A DNA stretch of 64,000 bases from Mesostigma viride (Eukaryota; Streptophyta; Mesostigmatophyceae; Mesostigmatales; Mesostigmataceae): the NCBI GenBank assembly GCA_009746045.1, contig RPFO01001162.1:507001-571000 (forward strand). Reading direction: 5' to 3'. The notes beneath the pieces are model-generated. The model saw only the letters and a program-made list of their open reading frames with translations, was not told where the DNA came from and ran no database searches. Below, piece after piece: positions 29,501-41,809 of the stretch (positions are counted from its first letter, which is position 1; every line of letters begins with the position of its first letter). The position numbers were made by a program, and so were the translations under genes.

Positions 29501-32500
29501 TACCTTGACTGTACCTTGACATAACTAGGAGCATACGTAACCTGATGGAGGCTAACAAACCTTTATGCTGCCATGACTGCCTCCCCGTCATCAGCTGTGG
29601 GCTTCGGTGATACTCGGATTCCCATTAAAAGTCATTTGGCGTACCTTGATGTACTTGTCGCTGGAGCAGCTGAAAATGACGTCCCCCACCAGCAGGATGT
29701 CGTTGACCCGGTGCTGGTGGCCTGACAGTGTGGCTAGAGGCTCGCCACCTGGCAGCGACCAGACCTGCGTGTGCCCGCCATTTCCACGCACAAACATCAT
29801 TTACGCATTTTCAATGTCTGCCATGCACGCACCACCCACCCACCCACCCACCCACCCACCCACCCACCCACCCACCCACCCACCCACCCACCCACCCACC
29901 CACCCACCCACCCACCACCACCCACCCACCCACCCACCCACCCACCCACCCACCCACCCACCCACCCACCCACCCACCCACCCACCCACCCCACCCACCC
30001 ACCATGTATGCGTTTTTTACCACAGTTATCCTCGTGTCACTGTCACCATGGCACGCGGCTGTAAGCGGTGGTGACCACCCATATGCTGATGATGGGGCCA
30101 AAAGGGGGAGGCGGCCGTGCCATGGAATTCTTGCGCCGTTACCGTGAGCCTCAAGAACCCCCGCCTCTTTCACCGCCACCGGCACGATCCTGCATGCCCT
30201 GCTGCCCACTCGCTACGGCACATGTCATATCTATACAACACAAATGTTGCACGACTGATGCGGGAGGGACATGGGGCAGCAGGAACACTCAGCGGGAGAA
30301 CCATTGCGGGAGGACCATTGCCTTCCACTCACCCGGACGCAGCCATGGCGCGCCACTCACCCGAACAGAGTGGTCCATGGACCCAGACACGAGCCGTTCG
30401 CCCTCGGTGGCCAGGCACGTGACGCCGCGCCCATGGCCTGACAACGTGGCCTTCGCGGTCAGATTGCCCAAGTCCCACACCTGCAAGTGTGGTGGCAGGG
30501 TTCAAGGCAAGGCAAGGTGGGGACGAGGGCACGCCGGTGTTGGCAGAACAGGCTTTTTAATAACGAACCCACTGAACCGGGCGCAACCATGCACTGATGT
30601 TTCTTAGCTAATGGTATGCTGCCATTCTCCACTATCCCGTGCCTTATTCATTCCTGCACAGTTCGCTCGTGCACACTGTGCTCCTGCAAGCATGCCCGTG
30701 TGTTCCTGACATTCGGACACACACGTGGAAGGATACGCCGAGCGCAGGCGCGTGTCCTCCCCGCTGGGCCGCTTCCCAAACATCGCCCGCGAGAAGCTTG
30801 GCTTCCTCGCAAAGCTATATCATGGAACCCACTGGTCACTATAACTGTTGGGTGGTTGCCTTGCAATACGGTAGCCGCGGCCACCGTGCCGGTGACAAGC
30901 AGCGCCATGGTGACCTCTAATCGCTCCTGGTGTATAGTAGTATCAAATGGTGCCTACTACATACAAATTTGACGTGTATGCCTCACGCCATCGCCTGCCG
31001 CATGGCTGCACCCCGCACGGTGGCAGCGTGGTGGCTGCATCTGGCCTTCTTGCTTGTTCTTGCAGGCACCGAGGTATACCGCTTTTTGCTGTTACAGACA
31101 TCTGGTCTAGATTGTGCACACGCAGCTAGCCAAGGGGCTGACCTATACGTGCACTTTTAACACTAGCAGCCGGCACCCGCCCTCTGTGCCTCACGTCACG
31201 AGCCCGCCTGTGCATCGGAGGGGCATGCCGGCGGTTAGTTTTGGGTGATCCCGTGGGGTGGCTGGCTGCAGCAGGCAAACGGAATCTCGGGTGAGCCTCT
31301 GAACATCTCGCGGCCTGTGTCTAATGGAATCCGTGTCACCCTCTGTCGTCCCCTCGTTGACTAATCAGGCTCCCCCTTACCCAGGCATGGGCGCGGAGAA
31401 AACTTGCCCACTCTCTTTTCCAAGCACATCGACTGCATCGGCTACCATCCCAAGGCCCGCTACTCCCCTTGTGCCTCACACCACCCTAGCCGACATGCGC
31501 TACCGTTCCAAGGCCCGCTACTCCCCTTGTGCCTCGCACCACCCTAGCCGACATGCGCCACCGTTCCAAGGCCCGCTACTCCCCTTGTGCCTCGCACCAC
31601 CCTAGCCGACATGCGCTACCGTTCCAAGGCCCGCTACTCCCCTTGTGCCTCACACCACCCTAGCCGACATGCGCTACCGTTCCAAGGCCCGCTACTCCCC
31701 TTGTGCCTCGCACCACCCTAGCCGACATGCGCTACCGTTCCAAGGCCCGCTACTCCCCTTGTGCCTCGCACCACCCTAGCCGACATGCGCCACCGTTCCA
31801 AGGCCCGCTACTCCCCTTGTGCCTCACACCACCCTAGCCGACATGCGCTACCGTTCCAAGGCCCGCTACTCCCCTTGTGCCTCGCACCACCCTAGCCGAC
31901 ATGCGCCACCGTTCCAAGGCCCGCTACTCCCCTTGTGCCTCACACCACCCAAGCCAACATGCGCTACCGTTCCAAGGCCCGCTACTCCCCTTGTGCCTCG
32001 CACCACCCTAGCCGACACGCGCTACCGTTCCAAGGCCCGCTACTCCCCTTGTGCCTCGCACCACCCTAGCCGACATGCGCTACCGTTCCAAGGCCCGCTA
32101 CTCCCCTTGTGCCTCACACCACCCTAGCCGACATGCGCTACCGTTCCAAGGCCCGCTACTCCCCTTGTGCCTCACACCACCCTAGCCGACACGCGCCACC
32201 GTTCCAAGGCCCGCTACTCCCCTTGTGCCTCACACCACCCTAGCCGACACGCGCCACCGTTCCAAGGCCCGCTACTCCCCTTGTGCCTCACACCACCCTA
32301 GCCGACATGCGCTACCGTTCCAAGGCCCGCTACTCCCCTTGTGCCTCGCACCACCCTAGCCGACATGCGCTACCGTTCCAAGGCCCGCTACTCCCCTTGT
32401 GCCTCACACCACCCTAGCCGACATGCGCTACCGTTCCAAGGCCCGCTACTCCCCTTGTGCCTCGCACCACCCTAGCCGACATGCGCCACCGTTCCAAGGC

Positions 32501-33474
32501 CCGCTACTCCCCTTGTGCCTCGCACCACCCTAGCCGACATGCGCTACCGTTCCAAGGCCCGCTACTCCCCTTGTGCCTCACACCACCCTAGCCGACATGC
32601 GCTACCGTTCCAAGGCCCGCTACTCCCCTTGTGCCTCACACCACCCTAGCCGACACGCGCCACCGTTCCAAGGCCCGCTACTCCCCTTGTGCCTCGCACC
32701 ACCCTAGCCGACATGCGCTACCGTTCCAAGGCCCGCTACTCCCCTTGTGCCTCGCACCACCCTAGCCGACACGCGCTACCGTTCCAAGGCCCGCTACTCC
32801 CCTTGTGCCTCACACCACCCTAGCCGACATGCGCCACCGTTCCAAGGCCCGCTACTCCCCTTGTGCCTCGCACCACCCTAGCCGACATGCGCTACCGTTC
32901 CAAGGCCCGCTACTCCCCTTGTGCCTCACACCACCCTAGCCGACATGCGCTACCGTTCCAAGGCCCGCTACTCCCCTTGTGCCTCACACCACCCTAGCCG
33001 ACACGCGCCACCGTTCCAAGGCCCGCTACTCCCCTTGTGCCTCACACCACCCTAGCCGACATGCCCCACATCCCCACCAAATAGCCGACATGCGCTACCG
33101 TGATGGCACTATTCACTCTACGCCTCACCTTGATGGCGCCGTCTTCCCCCCCACTAAACAGCAGGTTTAGTGACGCGCTGACGGCAAGTGCTGACACGCC
33201 GGTGCTGAACACCGAGTTGACCACTTGCAGTTCGTGGCCCTCCAGGGTGGCCAGCAGGGTGAGGCCCTTCACGTCCAGCACCTGTTCAGCAGCATCCGGA
33301 GGGTGGGCGCATAGTAGTTAGGGTGGTGGTGGTGGTGGTGGTGGTGGTGGTGGTGGTGGTGGTGGTGGTGGTGGTGGTGGTGGTGGTGGTGGTGGTGGTG
33401 GTGGTGGTGGTGGTGGTGGTGGTGGTGGTGGTGGTGGTGGTGGTGGTAGTGCTGCTGCTGCTGCGGCTGCTATT

Positions 33475-33505
<31 letters not shown>

Positions 33506-34694
33506 ATGCCGAGTGACAAAAGCTGCTAGCATGCAGCACATTACCTGCTAGACAGGCAAGCAGTGGCAAGGGATCATGGCGCACTGGGTGCCCCGCGCGT
33601 GACGTTGCGCACACACCATGGCCCGCACTTGCGCACAACATGAAGGCGTTGGGGATGGCTGGCCACACACGCATCCCTCCTCGTACAAGCAGACACCAAC
33701 CTACCGTGCATGGTGTGCCCCCACGCATCCCCATCACACAGTCTGGCCCCCACCCATCCACTAAACCACCAAACACTTGGTGCCTGCCTTGCGCAGCCTT
33801 CCCACACGCACGCGTGCACACCAATATGCACGCATTCCCTGAGCACAATCTGATGGCACACATTAATGTGGCACATTGGTGGCGCACATGAATGGGCAAG
33901 CAGGTTTCGTGGGTGTGCGCACCTCGATCGTGTTGTCCTGGCCAAATGGCCATTACTGTGTTGATGACTGGGCAAACAAGTCATGTGCGCACCTTGATGG
34001 TGTTGTCGATGGCACCCAGGAAGAGCCGCTCCCCATGCACGACCGCGCAGTTGACGGTGGTGCCCCCTGCCAGGTAGGACTGCTTCACCAGCGTGGCCGA
34101 CCAATCCGAGCGCGGCAGCTGGAACGTACGCTCAGGCCCGTTCCCGCCGCCTGACCAGTTCACCTGAAGCGGCGTCAGGCCTTTCGCAGGCTTGGTGCGG
34201 CTGGCGGGCAGCGGGCTGGGCGGACCTGATCCCTTGGGGGACGATTTGGGGGACCGTGGCGGTGGTCGCGGCGGGCGCATGGGAGAGAATGGGTGGTCTC
34301 CCCTGGGGGATATGACGGGTATCGCGGCCTTTTCCTGGGTTTCACGGTACGTACGGACGCGTGACGTCCCTTCTTTTTTCACAACACTTGCCAGCTCGAG
34401 CTTGTAGCGAACTCGGTCCACCTCCGCCCGCTCCACGACATCCGCTACCGTTTCCAAACTCTCCCGAAGAGATGCGTGGTCCGCGGACAGCGTCTTTGTC
34501 TGCCGCGCCACCTCATTGGCTGCGCCTTGCAGGGTCCTGACAGCTTCAGCCGCATCTGCGCCCGACTCTATGGATGCCAAGGCTGCCGCGGCAGCTGAGC
34601 CGAGCCGTTGAGAAGACACAGAGACAATGTTGAGAAGAACTTCGAAGTTGGACACAATTTCTGCCAATGCAGAGAGCGCATCCAGCTCGGCCAT
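23427..34694 (-). CDS. WD40-repeat protein, seven blades, one per exon
   Basis: A scaffold-type beta-propeller protein of about 517 aa; partners and pathway unknown. Exons in gene order: 34694-33993, 33281-33129, 30480-30361, 29764-29645, 27348-27229, 24447-24310, 23627-23427. All introns are phase 0 and GT-AG. Residues 1-110 look helical or coiled-coil (AELDALSALAEIVSNFEVLL). Residues 120-180 are Pro/Ser-rich. Blades follow, each with a GH or AH dipeptide and ending like SCSSDKYIK, SASDDETIR or SGGEDGAIK, cut just before the next Val-Trp. The short 40-residue blades resemble TRAF7 or myosin-heavy-chain-kinase propellers, but no RING is seen. The last exon is read through to TGA at 23427-23429; a further small exon cannot be excluded. 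Confidence 0.85.
24655..26622. repeat. 14-bp minisatellite in WD40 intron 6
   Basis: About 140 units of CATCAAGGACCA plus CC or GC. The C/G at the variable position gives two main variants mixed along the array, with rarer AAACACC units. It translates as open frames of about 700 codons on the plus strand, antisense to the gene; these are not genes. Confidence 0.96.
26963..27009. repeat. Dispersed 46-bp repeat shared by two WD40 introns
   Basis: Nearly identical to 30821-30866, sharing GGTCACTATAACTGTTGGGT and the flanks either side with about two mismatches. One copy is in the intron after exon 5, the other in the intron before exon 3. Origin unknown. Confidence 0.8.
27499..29241. repeat. 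40-bp minisatellite in WD40 intron 4
   Basis: About 43 copies of a very homogeneous 40-bp unit (GGTCCGCGAGGTGGTAAGGG then C/T AGGCGTAAAGAGAGAAGA). Variants are mostly single transitions. The minus strand is open for about 800 codons only because the unit lacks stops. Confidence 0.96.
29826..29998. repeat. (CCCA)n tetranucleotide array
   Basis: About 40 CCCA/CACC units in WD40 intron 3, close to the exon 4 acceptor. One phase slip is visible near 29915. Confidence 0.93.
31440..33065. repeat. 58-bp minisatellite in WD40 intron 2
   Basis: About 28 copies of a 58-bp unit (CCAAGGCCCGCTACTCCCCT, then TGTGCCTCRCACCACCCTAG, CCGACATGCG). Variation is confined to a few positions. The array ends beside a weak copy of the exon 2 donor region at about 33097. 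Confidence 0.95.
33321..33450. repeat. (GGT)n microsatellite with GCT/GAT edge
   Basis: About 42 GGT triplets followed by GCT and GAT triplets to 33510, inside WD40 intron 1 just upstream of the exon 2 acceptor on the gene strand. Confidence 0.95.
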
Positions 34695-35772
34695 GACAAA
34701 TGTGGTTGCAATTAGACGGCCGAGTTACCAGTGGCAATTGGACTGGGGAAATTCTGTTGTCGTTACGATCTCCAGCCGTGAAATAAGATTGTGTCTGCTC
34801 GCACGCACTCCTGCTTCATCTCGCGATAAATCGAAGTGACACACTTTTAATGTAAACAAGCATTGCCGAATTCATGCAAATACGCTTATCGTGAGGCATT
34901 TACAATACCAACAATCTTCGAATTCTTGGCGCCATTAATTCTTGAATGGTGATTATTCTAGGAAGACTTAGGATATGGAGTCTTGTAATCAGCACGCATC
35001 ACGTCAGGTTTCCTCGTGTCAGCATGAGGAGATCCACACTCCACAGGGAGAAGGGGAGATAGGGCACTAGGTATAAGGGCAGCCAAGCGTACCTAATTAT
35101 TAACCAGACGGCGGTCGGCGCCTCGGCGGACGCCCGACGCCCGGTTCACGGTTGATCAGTGCCTAATTAAAATAATTAGTGCGCAGAGCCGCCCGAGCGT
35201 TTCCCCTAGGCCTTGGTCTACCCTTACGAGATTTAGATACCATTTATAAGAGTATTTGTTGTTGTTGTTGTTGTTGTTGGCTTGTTGCCCACGCCGCACA
35301 TCGGCAGCATCGGCAAAGAGTAATAGAGATATCCACCATAGTTGATAGTACCAACCAACTTACATAATTTTGTCAGTTAGTTAGTTTGTTTAAATCCAAC
35401 TCCAACTTACATATGTACATAGTAAACTTACAGATGTTTAGATACTGGCTAGTTAGCTACATACTGCAATCCACGTTGGGCGTTGGCCGTTGAGCGAGCG
35501 GGCCCCACTCCACGGGCTCAAATCTCTGCTGCCCATGTGCGGCGTGGGCAACAACAACAACAGCTCCACGGGATGACACGAACCGATTTTCTGATCTCGC
35601 AATGATCCGTTTCCTTAGCTGCACGGCTTCAACGAACATGCGAGCGCGGCCTGCCACGAAAAAGCAGATGGTCCGTACACAGATATCCTGGCGCGTTCCA
35701 CGGTGTTGAGCCACCTGACTTCCTGACTTCCACCAGCAGTAGTCCCCCCGATCCTCGGCCTCGACTCCAGAT
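34695..35772. promoter_or_regulatory. Shared 5' region between WD40 and ferredoxin genes
   Basis: The two start codons diverge across 1078 bp, so both promoters should lie here. I see no certain TATA box or other core element. The region holds an inverted repeat (35283-35552) and a short GTT run at 35254-35280. Confidence 0.5.
35283..35552. repeat. Inverted repeat, 26-bp arms
   Basis: Left arm 35283-35308 and right arm 35527-35552 are reverse complements with one mismatch (core GCCCACGCCGCACAT). The pairing extends into GTT and AAC triplets outside. The arms enclose about 218 bp. It could be a MITE-like remnant or hairpin-forming transcript region; no coding capacity is seen. Confidence 0.75.
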
Positions 35773-38700
35773 ATGGCGTCCGCCATGGCTTCCACCCTTT
35801 CCGTGTCAACAATTTTTTCCCTGCCCAAGCAGGCTTCTAATGTTGCCTTTCAACGGCGATCCCTGGCTGTCCGGGCAGAGAAGCCGAAGGAATTTTGCCG
35901 TGACCAGGTCAACGTCCCAGGCAAACGGGTGGACCCGGAAGAATCCACCGCGGAAACCGTGAAAGTGACCTTCCTGGGTGCCAATAATTCCTCCACCGTG
36001 TTGAATTGTCCTAAGGACTCATATATTCTAGACGCAGCCCTTAAATCCGATCTGGATCTTCCATGGTCGTGCCGGGGGGCAATTTGCGGGTAAGGCACTA
36101 CCGACAACGTGCTTGCTAGATCGATAATGATTGAATTGCCATTAGAAAGAGACTCCTCGCATTTCTAGGCGTAAATTCCACCGGGGGATTCTCTTCAATA
36201 CATGATCGGGCTAAGAATTGGGGTGCTTGATATGCTTACAAGGCGCAGTAGCGTGGCTGCAAGCGGGTCTTTTTTGGCTGTTTGTATGCCTGTCTGCTTT
36301 ATGGAAACCAGGTGGGGGCTAGGATAACTACAGTGAAGAGCACAACAGTTAACAAATGATCGTCCTTCTGAGCGGTTGGGCGCCGTATGGGATTCGATAT
36401 TTTGCCCCTTAATGCTCGATGTTACCTGTTTCCGTTTTGCGGCGACTCCCAGCAGTTAGTTGCAGCCGGCCACCTTAGATGCGGCTCGTAGCCTTATATG
36501 CGATGGAAATGTTAGGGTGTAGGGTGTACCACCTTGGCAAAACTCGCATGCCTAGCTCTTCTTGTGTACGGAATACATTTGGAAGCAGCCAGTAGCAAGC
36601 GCCACTGGGATTTCTCCCCATGAGTAATTTCAGCCTAGCGGTCTACCGTGGGGCCCCCTACTATGGCCCCCTACTATGTCTCCCTGCTCCTTTGCTAACG
36701 GGTCCTTGGGGGTGGTAATGATATGCCTGGTAATGATTTGCCATTTCACATCCGTAAGATTAATGGAGCCGAGAGGGTCCGGGATGGGGAGAGGGGTGAA
36801 CGTGCGACACGAGTCCACTGCCTTGATTGGGTGTGCTCCTGTGACCGGGCATATGACTGTGCTATAGTGACCGGTGCCTGTGTACTGGCTGCCAGCAGTT
36901 TTCATGCTAATAACAATGGCTGCCTTGTAGCATCTCCCCGCCGCGTTTGCACCCCCCATTGCACGCCGGGCGCATGTTCCTTGCCACTCGTGGATATGCA
37001 AGGGGGGGGGGGGGGGGGAAAGGGGGAAAGGGGATGTGCCTCACCAGGGTTCTTGTGGGGTGGTGGTGGCAGCAGAGGAGTGGCGGTGCAGGAATGAGTG
37101 CGGCCTGCGTTGGTGGGTGCATGGCGTGGCAACCTCCAGGGTGTGAGGCCGCGGATGGTCGGGACAAGAAGATGTTTGCTTGTGTGTGATGCATGCAACT
37201 AAACCGTCACTCATTGCACTGGTTGGCCGGAGGCCTGCTTGAGTCTTGCTTCCTTTGGCCCCCTTCCCCCCTTCCCCCCCCCCCCCCCCTTCAACACCGA
37301 TCCACGTGGCTTCTGACCCCACCCCCACCCCACCCCCCGCCCCGGAACAATCTCGCGCATCCCCACCTCCTCCCTGCGCTTGTTTCTCGTGCCTCCCTGC
37401 CAGGGTGTGTGTGGGCAAGGTTACCAAGGGCTCCGTGGACATGAGCGACGTGAGTGCGCATGCGGGCCAGGGGATGATATAGTGACCATGCTTCTCACAT
37501 GGCAGGATGCAGTGACCACATGCGCCGCGTGGATAAGATGTACTGCTCGCACTCACCACATGACAGGTTGCAGTGACTAAACTGCCTATATGCCGACCCC
37601 AGTCTGTGGCGCCCCATTCTATGGGAGATGTAGGGCCGTGCAGCGCTCATGAGGCTGCCTTCCTTGGCCATGGTCATACCACCCGTTGGGGCGGGTAGCA
37701 CTCTCTTGTCGCTCCAACGCAAATCCCTGCCTTTGGTGAGGTGACATTTGTGCCTGTCCAGCTAGTCAGGGACGTGTGGGTCGTCGCGATGGAAGGTGCG
37801 CCGGCCAGGATGGGAAGCATTGGCACTGTAGCAAGGCTCACACCTCTCCTCACCATTCTCTTCAAGGCCGCAGGCGGTCAAAGTCGGTGAGCCGTCGCTG
37901 AAACGTTGCAGCGGATCATGTGGTGTTGTGATGTCAAGAGCGCGCCGGTTGTCGCATTTATACCGTGGGCACTGTAATCAATGTAATGTCAAGCCTGTGC
38001 CAGTGGTCTCCTGGGTGCGAGTGTGTTTGCGCGACAGGTCATGACGAAAGCCTGGTGACCCGTGCACCCACGGCAAGGGTGGAGGGCAGACCGCAAGACA
38101 CGTTAGGCCATCTCAACCAGCGTTATCTATCTGTGTTCGGCCAGACCACCTACCGCTGTCCATCAATCTGAACTTCTGGACCACGTAACCGTTGTCGCCC
38201 TGTTCCTCAACTCTATTTTTGGCATGCACAGATTGAGGACCTGACCTTCACGCTGGACCAGGAGCAGATTGACGAGGTGAGGAGCAAGGGTCGGGCGAGT
38301 AGTCTCATTGGTACTTGGGCAGGGCGCTGGGTTGGCTAACATCCCAGGTGACGATTTACATGTATCCTGATGCCAACACAATGTTATACCGCAAATCATC
38401 TTTATGAGGGTACGATATACATATGGCCAACATCAGTCCAACGCCGATGCACAACGCAGACATGAGCTGTCCTCGTGCCCTGCATGGCACATCGTACTGC
38501 CGGCCGGCATGCCAGAATGTAACTTTTATTTCGCGCTTTAAATTGCGCACCAACAAACATATGCTAGCTTGCAGATGTACTTGCATGTCCGCGCACCAGC
38601 GCACAGAACATATTGCGCACACGTCTGCCCCGCCACGTTGGCCCAGACCAACGTGCCTGCCAGAGTAAGTGCTGACACGCTGAAATCAGACGGACTACTG

Positions 38701-40228
38701 GCATATAGCGCGGCAACGCAAAGTCCGCAGGCCCCAGTCAGCGGGCCATAAACGTCAATGACTAACCCAACCTAGGATAAAGTAGTGCGGCCATGTGGCG
38801 ACACGTGATTACGCAACACGTCACCACATCACAGTACTGTGCCATGTGGCAGAACAGCATTGCACCATGCGGCAGCCAATGATTGGCCGCAACTTGACGC
38901 ATCAAACCTGGAATGCGCACCACGTTTGGACCTAAGCACCAACCCTTTTTTGTTTTGAGTTGGAGTGAGGCAAAGGGAAGCAACTGGGGTTCCAAAGTAG
39001 TACTAGCGGAGTCCCTATTTACGTGCTAGGGAAAATGATATCACTTGGTGGATGGGAGGCATGCCACAGAGGCGCTCTCTCGAATACTCGCACTCTCCCG
39101 ACGTGGCGGCCCCCTTCTCACCATCCGCACTGTCGCGACGCCGCGCCCCCCTTCTCACCATCTCACTACAACTCCCGACGCCGCGCCCCCCTCCTCACCA
39201 TCTCACTACAACTCCCGACGCCGCACCCCCCTTCTCACCATTTCACTACAACTCATAGCTTCTGGGTGAGGGAGCAGGCCTTACAGCTGGAGCAGACTGG
39301 CGAGGTGAGGGCGAGGGAATGGCGTGGAGTATTGTATGGGGGCAAGTGGGGGGATGGGTGAGTCGTCTAGGGGGATTATGTCCGGGATGGGGGGCAGAGT
39401 GTCATAGGGGTTAGTTGAGGCACTTTTATTTTTTGGGGGGGAGAATGCGGTGTGTGTGTGCGTGTGTGTGCGTGTGTGTGTATGTTATCCTAGCCTTTAT
39501 AAAAGGTGAGTGAAAAAGGAGGGCGCATGGCCATCTGGGGGGTGATCAGTGTGGCTCACATGGTTGTTGGCGCTGCTCTGGGGACTTCCCATCAGATCGT
39601 CGTGGCAGGGGTGGCGGAGGAGGTTGCTTGAGTTAGGACAGATGGTGCAATGCCATTCAAACTGGGACCAGGGAGAGGTCGGAAGATGATGCATGAGAGA
39701 AGCAGGTGTGCGTGATGCAGCGCGTTGTGCTGGCACAAGGAAAGGGAGGCGCGGCCGTTGATGGGGCGGTGGTAAGGCTTGCGCATGCGTGTGAGGGTAG
39801 TGGTACTGCGCACTGGACATGGGAGCGGCATGCCCACTCATGCCCACCCAAGCGTACGTGCGGTGCAGCAAGTAGGACCAGGGGGGGGGGGGGCGTGGCC
39901 ATGAATGCCAGTCGTGGTGGGGCCGGGCACTGCATGTGTATTCCAACAGCATCCCCATGTGGTGTGCCTTTCCCCTAACCACTGGACGTAGTTCTAACAT
40001 TAGGTGATGCATGCGCGTGCATGGTTGTGCATGTTGGGCTGTTCTGCATGCTTGCGGTCGCAGGGCATGGCGCTGCTGTGCATGGCGCGCCCCGTGGGGG
40101 ACGTCACCATTGAGACGCAGTGCGACTGGGGCTACATGCTCGGCCTGCAGGAGTGGAAGGGAGCCACCGGAAACATCGGTGGCACGGTGGCCAAGGAGTG
40201 GAAGAGCATGTCTGACGTGGAGCTGTAA
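35773..40228 (+). CDS. Chloroplast plant-type [2Fe-2S] ferredoxin with C-terminal extension
   Basis: A soluble stromal one-electron carrier, 190 aa. Exons: 35773-36089, 37404-37449, 38232-38276, 40064-40228, all GT-AG with matching phases. The first ~36 residues are Ser/Ala/Arg-rich with no acids until AVRAEKPKE, a typical plastid transit peptide. The cluster ligands are C-x4-C-x2-C in CRGAICGVC, built across the exon 1-2 junction, plus the fourth Cys in MALLCMARP. VTIET ends the usual ferredoxin core. About 35 extra residues follow (CDWGYMLGLQEWKGATGNI to SDVEL), so it is not the minimal photosynthetic form; specialised ferredoxins with extra tails exist in plants and algae. Which partner it serves cannot be told from sequence. 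Confidence 0.93.
39287..39304 (+). other. Candidate 18-bp cassette exon copied from ferredoxin exon 3
   Basis: CTGGAGCAGACTGGCGAG is preceded by ACAG and followed by GTGAGG. It resembles the end of exon 3 plus its donor (38259-38282). It is phase 0, so inclusion would add LEQTGE between exons 3 and 4. It may equally be a dead copy. Confidence 0.4.
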
Positions 40229-41059
40229 ACCTCGCAAATGTGAACGGTGATTAACATCCTGCACAAGACACGCGCTCCCAACCCCCCAGGCCTTGCTGGG
40301 CTCTCATGTTGGCTCTGGCAGGCCAGTTGGAGTACCGCGCAATGGCGTTGCAATACCCAGCCTTTGCAAGGGCTCAGGCTCACTGGCAAGGTTGCCAAAC
40401 TTGGGACTGAGAAACCTTGTCAAACGCAATGAGTTGGTGACCTGGATGGCTGTTAACGCACAGTATATGTGGCAAGGACTTACATCGCGGTTCGCAACTC
40501 ATGTTCACATCCACAACAAATACCTAGCGCTCAGTGCAGGCAACGCATGTCACCCATGCGTTGCCAAATACCATCCGCTGTGTTGTTGTGTCATGTACAA
40601 TCACATGCAGCTAGCTCCTTGCAATTAGAACATACTATGGGGCCTGCGCTGGTTGTCTCCTTGATACTATATGGGGCCTGCGCTGGTTGTCTCCTTGATA
40701 CTATGGGGTCAACCACTCAATCATTATGTCACTTCCGTGACTTACCCCTTCTGGGCCGGCACAACAATTCTGCATGGGCCGGCTCAACTGCACTCCAGTC
40801 CACTCATGCTCTTACCTATACAGGAAAAGTTGACTAATGCTCGCATTCTAATTATATAATGACAGTTGCCGTGCGGGTCACGATCATCACAAACTGAACA
40901 TCTCTACTGCCAGGATCCCATATTATTTTAAATCGATACAATATCTGTATTGGCACCCACGTGGCGCAGTCACGTGCTTATTAATTAATTAATATCTGTA
41001 ATCATTGATATATGTGCTGCGTACGTGTGAACTACATGCATGCCACCATGTTTGTCTCA
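40229..41059. other. Ferredoxin 3' flank, no gene seen
   Basis: Noncoding. It contains a direct duplication of about 35 bp at 40632-40703 (GGGGCCTGCGCTGGTTGTCT twice). The ferredoxin stop itself overlaps TGTAA at 40225-40229. Confidence 0.5.
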
Positions 41060-41552
<493 letters not shown>

Positions 41553-41569
41553 CCACTCTCTCTCCCGTC

Positions 41570-41805
41570 TCTGGACTACCATGCAGGATGTCCAAGACTC
41601 GGTGGCAGAAGATTGTCAAGGCTCACACGCCAGCCCCTTTGGGCAAGCCACCTCCCCCCAAGAGGAGGAGGCGTTTTGATGATCGTAGTGTAGTTAGGAT
41701 TTTCTAGACTAGATAGCTTAGAGTTAGGTTAGTTCGATTACGCGGCTTCCTCCACCCCACCCATCCATCATGGAATATGTGCTACATGATCTCCCAACGG
41801 AGGCG
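41570..41805 (+). mobile_element. Second short LINE 3' fragment
   Basis: One frame reads SKTRWQKIVKAHT then GKPPPPKRRRR, parallel to DKAKWAQVIED then GKRPR near 43340-43420, so it is the extreme C-terminus of ORF2. The 3' UTR follows with TGTAGTTAGGATTTTCTAG and terminal CTCCCAACGGAGG. Confidence 0.7.
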
Positions 41806-41809
41806 CACG

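Noticed and set aside
29797-30209. Gly-Trp-Val and Pro-Thr-His repeat proteins
   Set aside because: Readings of the (CCCA)n array in a WD40 intron.
39497-40264. 255-aa minus-strand frame over ferredoxin exon 4
   Set aside because: Antisense shadow of a clear exon; no recognisable domain.
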